Below the pieces are notes generated by a model that saw nothing but the letters and a program-made list of their open reading frames with translations, was not told where the DNA came from and made no database searches. A DNA stretch of 64,000 nucleotides. Source: Psychrobacillus sp. INOP01 (GTDB taxonomy: Bacteria > Bacillota > Bacilli > Bacillales_A > Planococcaceae). Made by a program: the position numbers and the translations under genes. The stretch spans positions 2,852,001-2,916,000 of the forward strand of contig NZ_CP073315.1 in NCBI RefSeq assembly GCF_018140925.1, given 5' to 3'. Positions 52,864-62,041 of this stretch are shown in pieces; position 1 is the stretch's first letter, and each line of letters starts with the position of its first letter.

Positions 52864-53136
52864 GTGCACGAAACGATTCGTCATAGATGCATACGTTTAG
52901 GTGAAATGGTCATTGAGACCAAAAAAACTGTCCGTGCTATCGCAAGCACAACCGGTCATTCCAAAAGCACTGTGCATAAGGATTTGACGGAAAGACTCCA
53001 CTTAGTAGATCCGCAACTGGCAAAAGAAGTAAAAGAAATTTTAGCGTATCATAAATCGGTCAGGCATTTACGAGGTGGAGAAGCGACGAAAAGAAAGTGG
53101 AAAACGAAAAAAGAAGATAGAAGAGGTCGTGATTAG
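52864..53136 (+). CDS. spoIIID: Sporulation transcriptional regulator SpoIIID
   Basis: Small mother-cell DNA-binding protein acting after sigma-E. The helix-turn-helix is TVRAIASTTGHSKSTVHKDL (residues ~22-41), and the basic C-terminus (TKRKWKTKKEDRRGRD) supplies the second DNA contact. 90 aa. GTG 52864 follows AAAGGAAGAG. The stop is within the terminator stem. Confidence 0.96.
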   Translation: MHETIRHRCIRLGEMVIETKKTVRAIASTTGHSKSTVHKDLTERLHLVDPQLAKEVKEILAYHKSVRHLRGGEATKRKWKTKKEDRRGRD

Positions 53137-53155
53137 TAAGTGATCACGGCTTTTT
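53126..53155 (+). terminator. Rho-independent terminator of spoIIID
   Basis: GTCGTGAT (53126-53133) pairs with ATCACGGC (53143-53150), one G-T pair, followed by TTTTT. It overlaps the end of spoIIID. Confidence 0.82.
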
Positions 53156-53175
53156 CTTATTTGTCTGTAAATGCA

Positions 53176-53222
53176 TAGTCTCGTATCCGTCGCAATTGGC
53201 TCGAATACCTATATACTCTCCA
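53176..53222. repeat. 21-nt-period repeat, copy 4 (degenerate)
   Basis: GTCTCGTATCC at 53178, GGCTCGAATACC at 53198 and CTCTCC at 53216. Spacing is 17-20 nt rather than exact, so this is the weakest member of the family. Confidence 0.4.
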
Positions 53223-53398
53223 AATCAATACTTAGTCGCACGACTAGTAGTAGTTTAGACCTTAATTTCATTCCATTTTTTCACATATTTTATTGTTAAA
53301 TAAAGTGTATTTCTAGTAAAACTATGATAAAATTTAAAGTTAGAGACGTATCGATTAATATACATAAAGGTTTTAGCTGGGAAGGAGAAACATTAGTA

Positions 53399-54391
53399 AT
53401 GTTTGCAAAGGATATTGGAATTGATTTAGGTACAGCAAATGTATTAATACACGTAAAAGGAAAAGGGATTGTTTTAAACGAACCCTCAGTCGTTGCCATA
53501 GATAGAAATACAAAAAAGGTACTTGCAGTTGGAGAAGAAGCAAGACAAATGGTCGGGAGAACTCCAGGGAATATAACAGCAATTCGACCGCTTAAAGATG
53601 GTGTGATTGCTGATTTTGACGTGACGGAAGCAATGTTAAAGCATTTTATCAATAAATTAAATGTAAAAGGATTTTTATCCAAGCCGCGCATTTTAATCTG
53701 CTGTCCTACAAATATTACGAGTGTAGAACAGAAGGCAATACGCGAAGCAGCTGAGAAGTCTGGCGGGAAGAAAGTCTATTTGGAAGAGGAGCCAAAAGTT
53801 GCCGCAATCGGTGCAGGAATGGATATTTTCCAACCGAGTGGTAACATGGTTGTTGATATTGGTGGAGGTACAACAGATGTTGCAGTACTTTCCATGGGGG
53901 ATATCGTAACGAGTGAATCGATTAAAATTGCGGGAGATGTTTTTGACAATGACATCCTTCAATATATAAAAAAAGAGTACAAGCTTCTAATAGGGGAACG
54001 TACTGCTGAAAATATTAAAATTTCAATAGGAACCGTTTTTCCAGATAGTCGTCACGAAGAGATGGACATTCGTGGACGTGATATGGTCACAGGACTTCCT
54101 AGAACAATAACAATTAGATCTGAAGAAATAGAAAAAGCCTTGAAAGAATCGGTTACGGGTATTGTACAAGCTGCAAAAAATGTACTAGAAAAGACACCAC
54201 CTGAGCTATCTGCAGATATTATTGATCGCGGAGTTATCATAACAGGAGGTGGAGCACTTTTACACGGTATGGACCATTTGTTGATGGAGGAGTTAAAAGT
54301 ACCGGTATTCATAGCTGAAAACCCAATGGATTGTGTTGCAATAGGAACGGGGATTATGTTAGATAATATTGACAAAATATCAAGAAGATAA
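53399..54391 (+). CDS. mbl: Mbl, MreB-like cell-shape actin homologue
   Basis: Membrane-associated actin-like filament protein guiding lateral wall synthesis. Starts MFAKDIGIDLGTANVLIHVK; phosphate-binding loops are DLGTAN and VDIGGGTTDVAVLS, and ITGGGALLHGMD is the adenosine motif. ATG 53399 matches the family start, with GAAGGAGAAA upstream. 330 aa. The gene order spoIIID-mbl-flhO is diagnostic for Mbl rather than MreB. Confidence 0.96.
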   Translation: MFAKDIGIDLGTANVLIHVKGKGIVLNEPSVVAIDRNTKKVLAVGEEARQMVGRTPGNITAIRPLKDGVIADFDVTEAMLKHFINKLNVKGFLSKPRILICCPTNITSVEQKAIREAAEKSGGKKVYLEEEPKVAAIGAGMDIFQPSGNMVVDIGGGTTDVAVLSMGDIVTSESIKIAGDVFDNDILQYIKKEYKLLIGERTAENIKISIGTVFPDSRHEEMDIRGRDMVTGLPRTITIRSEEIEKALKESVTGIVQAAKNVLEKTPPELSADIIDRGVIITGGGALLHGMDHLLMEELKVPVFIAENPMDCVAIGTGIMLDNIDKISRR

Positions 54392-54466
54392 ATGCGATTT
54401 ATTTGCGAGCACAAGAATATAATGCCCGTATACTAAGTTTGCATTAAACAGAGTGGAGGCTTTCTT

Positions 54467-55306
54467 ATGTTTCGCGGATTTACTACAGTTGCATCAGGCA
54501 TGATTGCACAACAGCGTAGAACAGAACTATTAACAAATAATATGGCCAATGCAAACACACCAGGATTCAAAGCAGATCAATCGACGATACGCTCGTTTCC
54601 AGATATGCTTATGTCCAGACTTGGACCTACTCAAATCCCTACAAAGGATCCGATTAGCGGAAAATATGCATCCGAAGTTGGTGCAATTAGTACGGGTGTG
54701 TACATGCAAGAAACAATGGCTTTAATGACTCAAGGACAACTACTGCAAACAGATTTAAACACAGATATAGCATTAATCGATGGTTCACTACCAGTGGATG
54801 AAGAGACAGGTCAAACAGGAGCAGTATTTTATCGTTTACAGCATCCAACTGAAGGGGAAGCATACACTCGAAATGCGAATTTCACGCTAGATGGAGCAGG
54901 ATACTTAACTAATCCCCAAGGTCTGTATGTACTGGATTCAGAAGGGCAACCGATTCAGCTTCAAAATGATGATTTTCAAGTGGATTCAAGTGGTCAGATC
55001 CTTGTAGACAATGCTGCAGTAGCCCGAATTGGTGTATCCTTTTCTGCGCAGCCTAATACGCTTATAAAGCAAGATAACGGTTTATTCCAAACAGTGGACG
55101 GTGTTGACCTTCCATCTGCATATGATAGAGATAATGTTACTTTTTCGATGCAACAAGGATATATTGAAGGTTCAAATGTAGACACTGCCAGAACAATGAC
55201 AGATATGTTAACTGCGTATCGTGCATTTGAAGCAAACCAAAAAATACTGCAAGCATACGATAGAAGTATGGACAAAGCTGTTAACGAAGTGGGCCGTGTG
55301 AATTGA
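54467..55306 (+). CDS. flhO: Flagellar hook-basal body protein FlhO
   Basis: Flagellar rod protein of the FlgF/FlgG family. The N-terminal rod motif TNNMANANTPGFKADQ and the C-terminal EGSNVDTARTMTDMLTAYRA match the family ends that pair in the rod. 279 aa. GTGGAGG precedes ATG 54467. Followed by its paralogue flhP, as in B. subtilis. Confidence 0.94.
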   Translation: MFRGFTTVASGMIAQQRRTELLTNNMANANTPGFKADQSTIRSFPDMLMSRLGPTQIPTKDPISGKYASEVGAISTGVYMQETMALMTQGQLLQTDLNTDIALIDGSLPVDEETGQTGAVFYRLQHPTEGEAYTRNANFTLDGAGYLTNPQGLYVLDSEGQPIQLQNDDFQVDSSGQILVDNAAVARIGVSFSAQPNTLIKQDNGLFQTVDGVDLPSAYDRDNVTFSMQQGYIEGSNVDTARTMTDMLTAYRAFEANQKILQAYDRSMDKAVNEVGRVN

Positions 55307-55349
55307 TAAAGCTATCACAATCTTTAACCATGAAAAGAGGTAGGCTTAA

Positions 55350-56189
55350 ATGCTACGCACGATGATTACAGCGACAAATACAATGTCGCAACTACAAAGC
55401 CAAATAGATATTATCGGGAATAATCTTTCAAATACAGGTACTCATGGCTATAAAGCGAAGGATGCAAAATTCCAAGAATTATTATATCAACAATACAATA
55501 ATGATAAATTAGATAGAGTAGAACGAGATTCACCTACAGGAATCCGCTATGGTGTTGGTGCAGCACTTGCGCAGACGCAAATGAACTGGAAGCAAGGAAG
55601 CCTCCAATCTACAGACCGCGATTTAGATTTCGCTTTTCAAGAGCCAAAGCAATATTTTAATGTGCTTATGCCTGATGGTGTGGACGGGCAACAGACAGCT
55701 TATACCCGTCAAGGTGCCTTTTATGTTTCGCCAATGGAAAATGGAGAGCTTATGTTAGTGAACGGTGATGGTTATCCAGTAGCCAATTCAGGTGGTCAAG
55801 CAATTACTATTCCTGATGGCGTTACGGCTTTCACTGTAAATGAAACAGGAATTCTAACGGCAACATATCCAGACGGTACTACACAGCAACGTGAATTAGC
55901 AGTTTCTGTGTTACAAAAGCCGAATGCGATGGAGCATTTATCTGCAACATATATTGCTATGCCGAAAAACCTACAAGAATTAGGTTTAAATGCAGAAGAT
56001 ATTATGACAGATCTACAAGGTGCAGATCGTGGCGAAATAGCTATGGCAAATGGTATGTTAGAGTTGTCTAATGTGGATACATCAAAAGAGATGACGGATC
56101 TTATGACAGCGCAACGTTCTTATCAGTTCAATGCCCGTTCCATTACAATTGCGGACCAAATGCTGGGACTTATTAATGGCATTAGATAA
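55350..56189 (+). CDS. flhP: Flagellar hook-basal body protein FlhP
   Basis: Second rod protein of the FlgG family. Motifs IGNNLSNTGTHGYKAKDA at the N-terminus and ELSNVDTSKEMTDLMTAQRS at the C-terminus. 279 aa, same length as FlhO but clearly divergent in the middle domain. AAAGAGGTAGG lies before ATG 55350. Confidence 0.94.
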   Translation: MLRTMITATNTMSQLQSQIDIIGNNLSNTGTHGYKAKDAKFQELLYQQYNNDKLDRVERDSPTGIRYGVGAALAQTQMNWKQGSLQSTDRDLDFAFQEPKQYFNVLMPDGVDGQQTAYTRQGAFYVSPMENGELMLVNGDGYPVANSGGQAITIPDGVTAFTVNETGILTATYPDGTTQQRELAVSVLQKPNAMEHLSATYIAMPKNLQELGLNAEDIMTDLQGADRGEIAMANGMLELSNVDTSKEMTDLMTAQRSYQFNARSITIADQMLGLINGIR

Positions 56190-56213
56190 TTATTCGTGTA
56201 AGGAGTTGTGTTT

Positions 56214-56492
56214 ATGACAGAAGAAAGTAAAATTTCTGCTAGACAACAGCGAAGATTAGAAAAAGAACAAGAAAAGGCCCATGAACAAGCAACAACGACT
56301 GGAACAACCAAATGGGTTCAAATCCGCATGTTTCCTATTTGGTTGCGTATCCTACTCGTTATTCTATTCTTTGCTGGAGCAGCAATGGCAGGTCTAATGG
56401 TTGGCTATGGCGTACTAGGTGATGGTGAACCAAAGGACGCATTAAAATGGGATACATACCAGCATATGATTGATATTAAAGATGGAAAATAA
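56214..56492 (+). CDS. EpuA-like small membrane protein (often labelled RNA polymerase subunit beta)
   Basis: 92-aa protein with a charged Arg/Lys/Glu-rich cytoplasmic N-terminus ([17 protein letters not shown]), one strong transmembrane helix (about 40-66, [19 protein letters not shown]) and a short external C-terminus with [10 protein letters not shown]. This pattern fits the EpuA family, which databases often call RNA polymerase subunit beta although it is not a core subunit. ATG 56214 is chosen because AAGGAG (56200-56205) is 8 nt upstream. It sits between flhP and fabZ; function unknown. Confidence 0.75.
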   Translation: MTEESKISARQQRRLEKEQEKAHEQATTTGTTKWVQIRMFPIWLRILLVILFFAGAAMAGLMVGYGVLGDGEPKDALKWDTYQHMIDIKDGK

Positions 56493-56511
56493 TCTTTTGG
56501 AGGATGATTCT

Positions 56512-56952
56512 ATGTTAACAACAGAGCAAGTTCAAGCAATTTTACCTCACCGTTATCCATTTCTTATGATAGATAAAATTCTAGAAGTTGAAGAAGGAAA
56601 GCGTGCGGTAGGATTAAAAAATGTAACGATTAACGAAGAGTTCTTCAATGGTCATTTCCCAGGATATCCAGTAATGCCCGGAGTACTAATAGTAGAGGCT
56701 CTTGCTCAGATAGGGGCAGTCGCTGTCCTTCAAATTCCTGAGAATAAAGGAAGACTCGCATTCTTTACTGGGATTGATAATTGCCGATTTAAACGACAAG
56801 TGAAGCCGGGAGACCAATTAAAACTAGAGGTTGAATTGACAAAACTTCGTGGAACTATGGGAAAAGGTCACGGAATCGCAACAGTAGATGGAGAATTGGT
56901 GTGTGAGGCAGATATATTATTTGCACTTGGACCTGTTGTGGAGCAACAATAA
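56512..56952 (+). CDS. fabZ: 3-hydroxyacyl-[acyl-carrier-protein] dehydratase FabZ
   Basis: Dehydrates 3-hydroxyacyl-ACP in fatty acid elongation. Hot-dog fold with catalytic H48 ([12 protein letters not shown]) and E62 (VLIVEALAQ). Starts [23 protein letters not shown] 56512 is chosen because TTGGAGGATG precedes it; the longer frame from 56470 overlaps the previous gene. 146 aa, standard. Confidence 0.96.
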   Translation: MLTTEQVQAILPHRYPFLMIDKILEVEEGKRAVGLKNVTINEEFFNGHFPGYPVMPGVLIVEALAQIGAVAVLQIPENKGRLAFFTGIDNCRFKRQVKPGDQLKLEVELTKLRGTMGKGHGIATVDGELVCEADILFALGPVVEQQ

Positions 56953-57040
56953 TTTGCAAAATGGTGTTATATCATATAAAATAAGTTGGATTATTTAGAA
57001 ATACTTATGCGTTGTAATAATGTAGGAGGTTTTATGCTTC

Positions 57041-57430
57041 ATGTATAATGAGTTGTCATCAGGGATTAAAAGTAGTATTACTAGATCAATAACTAAGGCA
57101 TTTGAAATATATATGACGAATATCAGTTGGGATGAAGAACTTTTTAATATTGAAGACTTTGTTAAAAGTTGGCAGTTGTATATTTTTGAATCTGCCACTT
57201 GGTTTGAGAAAGTACCTCAAGAGGTAAAAGAGAGTCCAGAGTTCCATGAAGAAATAGCACTAAAAATAAATGCTTCTATCGAGAAAATTTTATCAGAGCC
57301 AGTTAATGAGGATTTAATTGCTTCCATTGAGATTATGCAAGATCAATTAGATACCCATTATAAATATGGCTGCAAAGCAGAAGCATTATACGTTGAATCG
57401 CTTCTAAAGGAAATGCAAAAACAGGCATAA
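57041..57430 (+). CDS. Hypothetical cytoplasmic alpha-helical protein
   Basis: I do not recognise this 129-aa protein. It is acidic, has no transmembrane segment or signal peptide, and appears all-helical. Internal features are TRSITKAFEIYMTNISWDEE and a WQLYIFESATWFEKVPQEV stretch rich in aromatic residues. TAGGAGG (57023-57029) lies 11 nt upstream of ATG 57041. A four-codon frame (ATG 57034, stop 57046-57048) sits at ideal distance from that site and overlaps the start. No B. subtilis gene corresponds at this position. Confidence 0.7.
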   Translation: MYNELSSGIKSSITRSITKAFEIYMTNISWDEELFNIEDFVKSWQLYIFESATWFEKVPQEVKESPEFHEEIALKINASIEKILSEPVNEDLIASIEIMQDQLDTHYKYGCKAEALYVESLLKEMQKQA

Positions 57431-57519
57431 ATGCCATAGGATAGTTCCTTTTTTCTTGGATAACCTATCGTAAGTCACAAATAAGTGATGACGATATCTA
57501 AGAAAGGAGGAATTTTTTT

Positions 57520-57897
57520 ATGTGGAAAAAAGTCGTTCCTACTGTTGCTTTATGCTCTTTTTTATTAGTTGGGTGTAACAATGCAAACGATGATGTTGTC
57601 CCTGAAACCAATGAAACCCCTATGGAGGATGTGCGAGATGATGTAAATACTCTATCGCCGAACACAGACAACGGGATGAATGACAATGGGAATGGAACAT
57701 TAAACGATGGAACTATCGACGATGGAACCAACAATAACGGAACAACTAATAATGGCACAATGGACGGCCAGCCAGGTATCAACGATAATACTAATGGCAC
57801 TGTACCAAACGACGATAAATGGATCAAAGAACCAAGCACAGAGCTCGAAAATGATGATGATGAATTGATAAATGATAAAGACAATAATATGAAATAA
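57520..57897 (+). CDS. Small putative lipoprotein with Asn/Thr/Gly/Asp-rich region
   Basis: 125 aa. A typical lipoprotein signal (MWKKVVPTVALCSFLLVGC) puts the lipidated cysteine at C19. The mature part is low complexity, with several degenerate repeats of the type NDGTIDDGTNNNGTTNNGT, then an acidic tail. No enzymatic domain is visible; a spacer-like or wall-zone role is possible. GAAAGGAGGAA precedes ATG 57520. It has its own terminator. Confidence 0.8.
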   Translation: MWKKVVPTVALCSFLLVGCNNANDDVVPETNETPMEDVRDDVNTLSPNTDNGMNDNGNGTLNDGTIDDGTNNNGTTNNGTMDGQPGINDNTNGTVPNDDKWIKEPSTELENDDDELINDKDNNMK

Positions 57898-57913
57898 TTT
57901 GTGAGTAAAAAGA

Positions 57914-57953
57914 AGATGCTGATTCCTAAAAGCTTAGGGTCAGCATCTTTTTC
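57914..57953 (+). terminator. Rho-independent terminator of the lipoprotein gene
   Basis: AGATGCTGA-TT-CCTAA (57914-57929) pairs with TTAGG-G-TCAGCATCT (57934-57948), loop AAGC, then TTTTT. Confidence 0.9.
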
Positions 57954-58068
57954 CTATTATAGATACTATCTATTCGCCAGACATCCCTAAATAATTGATG
58001 GAGCAAAGCAAGTAAATTGTATTCGACTGCCTATGGAGCTTATCCTGGCAAACATTTTCTCCAACAAA

Positions 58069-58102
58069 AAATCCCCGCAGAATTCACAGGGATCTCCGTA
58101 AC
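58069..58102 (-). terminator. Possible minus-strand terminator of ywpF
   Basis: On the minus strand GATCCC and GGGGATTTTTTG flank a 14-nt interior that can form part of the stem; a T6 run follows. It is about 55 bp beyond the ywpF stop, and pairing is imperfect. Confidence 0.45.
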
Positions 58103-58157
58103 AATAGCATGAAGTGCATTAAAATTTTATTAGCAAAAAATAGTACAAGGCCACGAA

Positions 58158-58586
58158 CTATTGATTCTTCCTCAAGGTAGGTCGAGTTTTCATATCATTT
58201 TCAAATTTAGAAAGTAAATCCTCGCCTGTTAAGCCATCTTCGATTAGTTGCGCTAGCAGAGACTCTGCATATTTTCTTCTTACTCGTTTCAATGTACCTC
58301 TAAGTAACACGGAAAGATGATTGCCGATTTGTTTAACAGAATAGGTCACCACTTCAAAATGAGCGGGTTCGTTTTCTGGATAAGAAATAATCACTTTCAC
58401 ATCATATACTTCATTAGACATTTTTAATTCATTAAAATAATTTTCGTATTTTTGATCTGTAAATAGTTCTAATATCCAAGAACGGCTAGAATTTTCCTGG
58501 TTGATCACAATGCCATCCTCAATTGTTATTGGCACTTCTTCATGGTCCGAAATAATACTCACTGAAATCATTTTAAATGTTTTCAT
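58158..58586 (-). CDS. ywpF: YwpF family protein
   Basis: 142-aa protein of the YwpF family, function unknown. The N-terminal MKTFKMISVSIISDHEEV and IVINQENSSRSWILELFTDQ match this family. ATG 58586 (minus strand) follows AAAGGGGATT; a TTG two codons earlier is less likely. It is transcribed opposite to its neighbours. In B. subtilis ywpF also lies near ssbB (ywpH). Confidence 0.8.
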   Translation of the reverse strand: MKTFKMISVSIISDHEEVPITIEDGIVINQENSSRSWILELFTDQKYENYFNELKMSNEVYDVKVIISYPENEPAHFEVVTYSVKQIGNHLSVLLRGTLKRVRRKYAESLLAQLIEDGLTGEDLLSKFENDMKTRPTLRKNQ

Positions 58587-58842
58587 GCACAAATCCCCTT
58601 TGGAAAAGCATTAATTAGTTTCCATTATAACATAGGTAATTCAGCGGAAAAAATAATTGTACAAACTACCAAAATACCATTATTGAAAGATTAGAAAGTT
58701 GATATAGCAAGTGTTTAAAGAAAGTCGGTTTAAGGAATTAAATTTTGGTCTTGAAAAATGCTTGTAAACTAAATTGTAAGCTTTTGCCAACAATTTATTC
58801 TGTCAGTATGATTGGGCTAATGCTAGTAAAGGAGGTGACAAA

Positions 58843-59238
58843 TTGAACACTGTTTCGATAATCGGACGTATGACGAAATCACCACAATTAAAGCATTTGT
58901 CAGAAGGGAGGATGCAAACGAATTTCGTAGTCGCGGTGAATAAAAGCTATAAAAATGATGAAGCAGACTTTGTGTTATGTACAATTTGGGGGAAGCTCGC
59001 TGAAACGACCGTCAAGTATTGTGGTAAAGGGTCTCTTGTCGGGATAACAGGTAGACTTAATACAAGGTCGTATGAGAAGGAAGAGGGAGCTAGGGTTTTC
59101 GTTACAGAAATAGTTGTGGAGGACATCCGATTTTTAGCAACAAAGAAACGAGACGAGGAACAGGTCCAACAACAAAATAAGAATAATGAGAGTGATTTTG
59201 AATTTCCAGTAACACCACCAAACCAACTACCAGTTTAA
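58843..59238 (+). CDS. ssbB: Single-stranded DNA-binding protein (SsbB/YwpH type)
   Basis: OB-fold ssDNA-binding protein, 131 aa. Starts MNTVSIIGRMTKSPQLKHL, with NFVVAVNKSYKN and GITGRLNTRSYEKE. It is shorter than the main SSB and lacks the acidic DDDIPF-type C-terminal tip, like B. subtilis SsbB, the paralogue used in competence. TTG 58843 follows AAAGGAGGTGA (58828-58838). No clear ComK box was found upstream. Confidence 0.92.
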   Translation: MNTVSIIGRMTKSPQLKHLSEGRMQTNFVVAVNKSYKNDEADFVLCTIWGKLAETTVKYCGKGSLVGITGRLNTRSYEKEEGARVFVTEIVVEDIRFLATKKRDEEQVQQQNKNNESDFEFPVTPPNQLPV

Positions 59239-59283
59239 TGATTGATAAGGCCGCAATCCTATTCAATGATTATCAAAAGAGGA

Positions 59284-59317
59284 AAACCCTGACCAAAAAT
59301 ATGCTTGGTCAGGGTTT
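59284..59317. terminator. Bidirectional terminator between ssbB and ywqA
   Basis: Perfect 13-bp stem AAACCCTGACCAA (59284-59296) / TTGGTCAGGGTTT (59305-59317) between convergent genes; A/T runs on both sides allow function in both directions. Confidence 0.85.
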
Positions 59318-59329
59318 ATAAAAATATTA

Positions 59330-62041
59330 TTAAATAGACAGTGTAAGTAAATCTTTTAAGTCATTATCTGACATTTCAGTGATCCACTGACTAGAATGGA
59401 TTAACTCCTCTGATAGCGCCTGTTTCTCAACTAGGAGCTTATCAATTTTTTCTTCAATTGTTCCAATTGTGATGAATTTATGGACATGAACAAAGTTCGT
59501 CTGTCCAATCCGGTAAGCACGATCGGTTGCTTGGTTTTCAACTGCAGGATTCCACCATCGATCGGCATGGAGCACATGGCTTGCCGCAGTTAAGTTTAAG
59601 CCAGTTCCGCCAGCCTTCAACGATAATAAGAATACAGGAAACTCTTTTGCTTGGAATGCTTCTACCAAATGATCACGCTGGTTTTTAGGCATACTACCAG
59701 TCAAAAACGGAGCATCAATTTCATATAGCTCTGTTAAACAATGCTGTAGTAAATGTCCCATCCCAATATATTGAGTAAAGATTAGACATTGCTCACCGCG
59801 CGCTGCAATTTCTCCGGCAAGTGTCACAATTTGAGCCAGCTTCTCTGAACGCTCAAGCATATCGTCTGCATCATCAAAGGGCTCTTTTAAATAGAGTGCA
59901 GGGTGATTACAAAGCTGTTTCAGTTTGCTTAGCATTTTGAGAATTAGGCCCTTTTTCTCGAACCCAGTAAGTGTGTCGAGCTTGCTTACGGTTTCTTGTA
60001 TGAGTGATTCATACAAAGCTGCCTGCTCTGTTGTAAGGGCACAATACTCTCTTTGCTCTAACTTTTCTGGTAAGTTAAGCTGAAGCTCTGGATCTTGTTT
60101 CGTTCTTCTTAATAGGAAAGGTTGAATTTTCACTCGTAATTTATGTTTCGTTGCATCGGAATTATCTCGTTCAATAGGTGCTATATAATTTTCTTGAAAC
60201 TTACGGAACGAGCCTAAATAACCTTTATGGATAAAGTCAAAGATAGACCATAGCTCCGATAATCTGTTTTCTACAGGTGTACCAGTTAGCGCGATATGAT
60301 GATCACCAGTTAACTTTCGAATAGCACGTGATTGTTTAGTATGCATATTTTTAATGTTCTGTGCCTCATCTAACGTAGTACTGGTCCATACAATTTCAGA
60401 AAGAGAATCGATATCTTGCATAGCAGTTCCAAATGTAGTGAGGACAACATCACTCGTCATATCTATCTCTTTTGTTCGAGAAGACCCGTAATGTGTCTGT
60501 ACTTTAAGTGAAGGAGCAAACTTCGCAATTTCTTTCTGCCAGTTTCCTAACACAGAAGTGGGACAAATAATAAGCGAAGGCGTCGGTTGCTCTGTATTTT
60601 CATGGACATGCAGTAAATAAGATATCAACTGTACAGTTTTTCCGAGACCCATATCATCCGCTAGGCAGGCTCCAAATTTTTCATTTCGCATAAAGACGAG
60701 CCATTCTAATCCTTGCTGCTGATAAGGGCGTAAAGTCGTCAACAAATTAGGAGAAATCTCTACCGAAGGGAAACCTTTTTTCTCCGAGAGCTGTGTCATA
60801 AGAGTTTGCAATGATTTTTGCATTTCAAATTCAAATAATGGATCCACATCATTTTCCTCTTCGTCGTCAAGCGCGAGTGCAAGCTCTTCAGGGATTTCAC
60901 GGAACAATAGCTCTTTTACAGTCCAATTCTCATCCTCTGATTTTCTTATCAGCTCTCGAACTTCGTGCATCCAAGCGGAATCGATACGAAACCATTCATT
61001 GCCAGCCTGTATAAAAGAACGATTTTCATTTACCATCTGTTGAAACTCATCGACTGAAATTTCTTGACCGTTCAAAGAAAAACTCCAATTAAATTGCAGT
61101 ATTTCATTTAGACCTGCAGTAGTTTTATATGAATTGGCTGTCTTAGCGACCGTTTTAACACGCATTTTTGAATCTTTTACCGCCTTCAACCACGCAGGAA
61201 GAACAATCTCAAATCCGAGTGCCTGTAGTTTCACTAAATCATCACGAAGAAACATTCGTACTTCTTCATCAGTTAATGTGGAAGAATAGAATGTTTCTGG
61301 ATTTGTTTGATCGATGGAAGAAATAAGAGAAAACATTTTTGACTGTGTTTCTTCTATAAAATCACTAAACTCAACCCATTTATCAGGAAGTGCTTTATCT
61401 ATGGGTAATGATTTCTTTCGGTATGCAGGTGTCCAGTAAACACTGCTTTTTTTCCCGCGAACCACTGTTTCAAGCAACCATGTATCCTCCATCGCTTCTG
61501 GTTCTGACAATCTAAGTGCAACTAATAAGCTTGGATGAGTAGCCTGAGACTTGATCGGCCAGCCCCCTCGCTTGAAAAATGGTATAAGTGGCTCAATGTC
61601 CTCCATTGATAGCCCAGCTTGGAAAAGCTTTTGTTTAACAGCATTCACAAGAAGTGTTTGCCCACTATCATCTATTGGAGCGGTAACTTTAAGGTTATTT
61701 CCTTCTACGTTTATGAAATTCCATAAGTCAGGAGTAGCCCAAACTTTAGCAGTATCTTTAAATGTTTTTAACCATTTATTTGAATCTTCATTGACACCGT
61801 CAAATAATGTGAATGGATTCAATTTTCTAGAAAAAAGTTCAACTAACTCAACGGGAGAGGCGATAAGTGCATCGTCTTCTATTTGCGTATTGAGGCCGAA
61901 AAAGCTTTCTCGATGATTCAAATATAGGGATGGTACCCACTTTTCGGCAGGTACATTTATCGAAACTAGGCGAAACTGCCCGTTTTCCAAAGGGTGAATA
62001 TTTAAAGAAAATTCTTTCGTAATAGATAAAGGCTGAGTCAT
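59330..62041 (-). CDS. ywqA: SNF2-family helicase-like ATPase YwqA
   Basis: 903 aa. The N-terminal ~430 residues are a bacterial SNF2-associated region. The ATPase core follows with Walker A LADDMGLGKTVQLI (~458-475), Walker B variant TTLDEAQNIKN (~553-563), and the C-terminal helicase lobe with LILKMLSKLKQLCNHPALYL, SLKAGGTGLNLTAASHVLHA and DRAYRIGQ. Likely a DNA translocase that remodels protein-DNA complexes. Its start overlaps the stop of ywqB, and the SWIM protein YwqB is its usual partner. Confidence 0.93.
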   Translation of the reverse strand: MTQPLSITKEFSLNIHPLENGQFRLVSINVPAEKWVPSLYLNHRESFFGLNTQIEDDALIASPVELVELFSRKLNPFTLFDGVNEDSNKWLKTFKDTAKVWATPDLWNFINVEGNNLKVTAPIDDSGQTLLVNAVKQKLFQAGLSMEDIEPLIPFFKRGGWPIKSQATHPSLLVALRLSEPEAMEDTWLLETVVRGKKSSVYWTPAYRKKSLPIDKALPDKWVEFSDFIEETQSKMFSLISSIDQTNPETFYSSTLTDEEVRMFLRDDLVKLQALGFEIVLPAWLKAVKDSKMRVKTVAKTANSYKTTAGLNEILQFNWSFSLNGQEISVDEFQQMVNENRSFIQAGNEWFRIDSAWMHEVRELIRKSEDENWTVKELLFREIPEELALALDDEEENDVDPLFEFEMQKSLQTLMTQLSEKKGFPSVEISPNLLTTLRPYQQQGLEWLVFMRNEKFGACLADDMGLGKTVQLISYLLHVHENTEQPTPSLIICPTSVLGNWQKEIAKFAPSLKVQTHYGSSRTKEIDMTSDVVLTTFGTAMQDIDSLSEIVWTSTTLDEAQNIKNMHTKQSRAIRKLTGDHHIALTGTPVENRLSELWSIFDFIHKGYLGSFRKFQENYIAPIERDNSDATKHKLRVKIQPFLLRRTKQDPELQLNLPEKLEQREYCALTTEQAALYESLIQETVSKLDTLTGFEKKGLILKMLSKLKQLCNHPALYLKEPFDDADDMLERSEKLAQIVTLAGEIAARGEQCLIFTQYIGMGHLLQHCLTELYEIDAPFLTGSMPKNQRDHLVEAFQAKEFPVFLLSLKAGGTGLNLTAASHVLHADRWWNPAVENQATDRAYRIGQTNFVHVHKFITIGTIEEKIDKLLVEKQALSEELIHSSQWITEMSDNDLKDLLTLSI

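Noticed and set aside
56214-56492. RNA polymerase beta subunit
   Set aside because: A 92-aa single-helix membrane protein cannot be the core subunit; the name is a database convention for the EpuA-like family.
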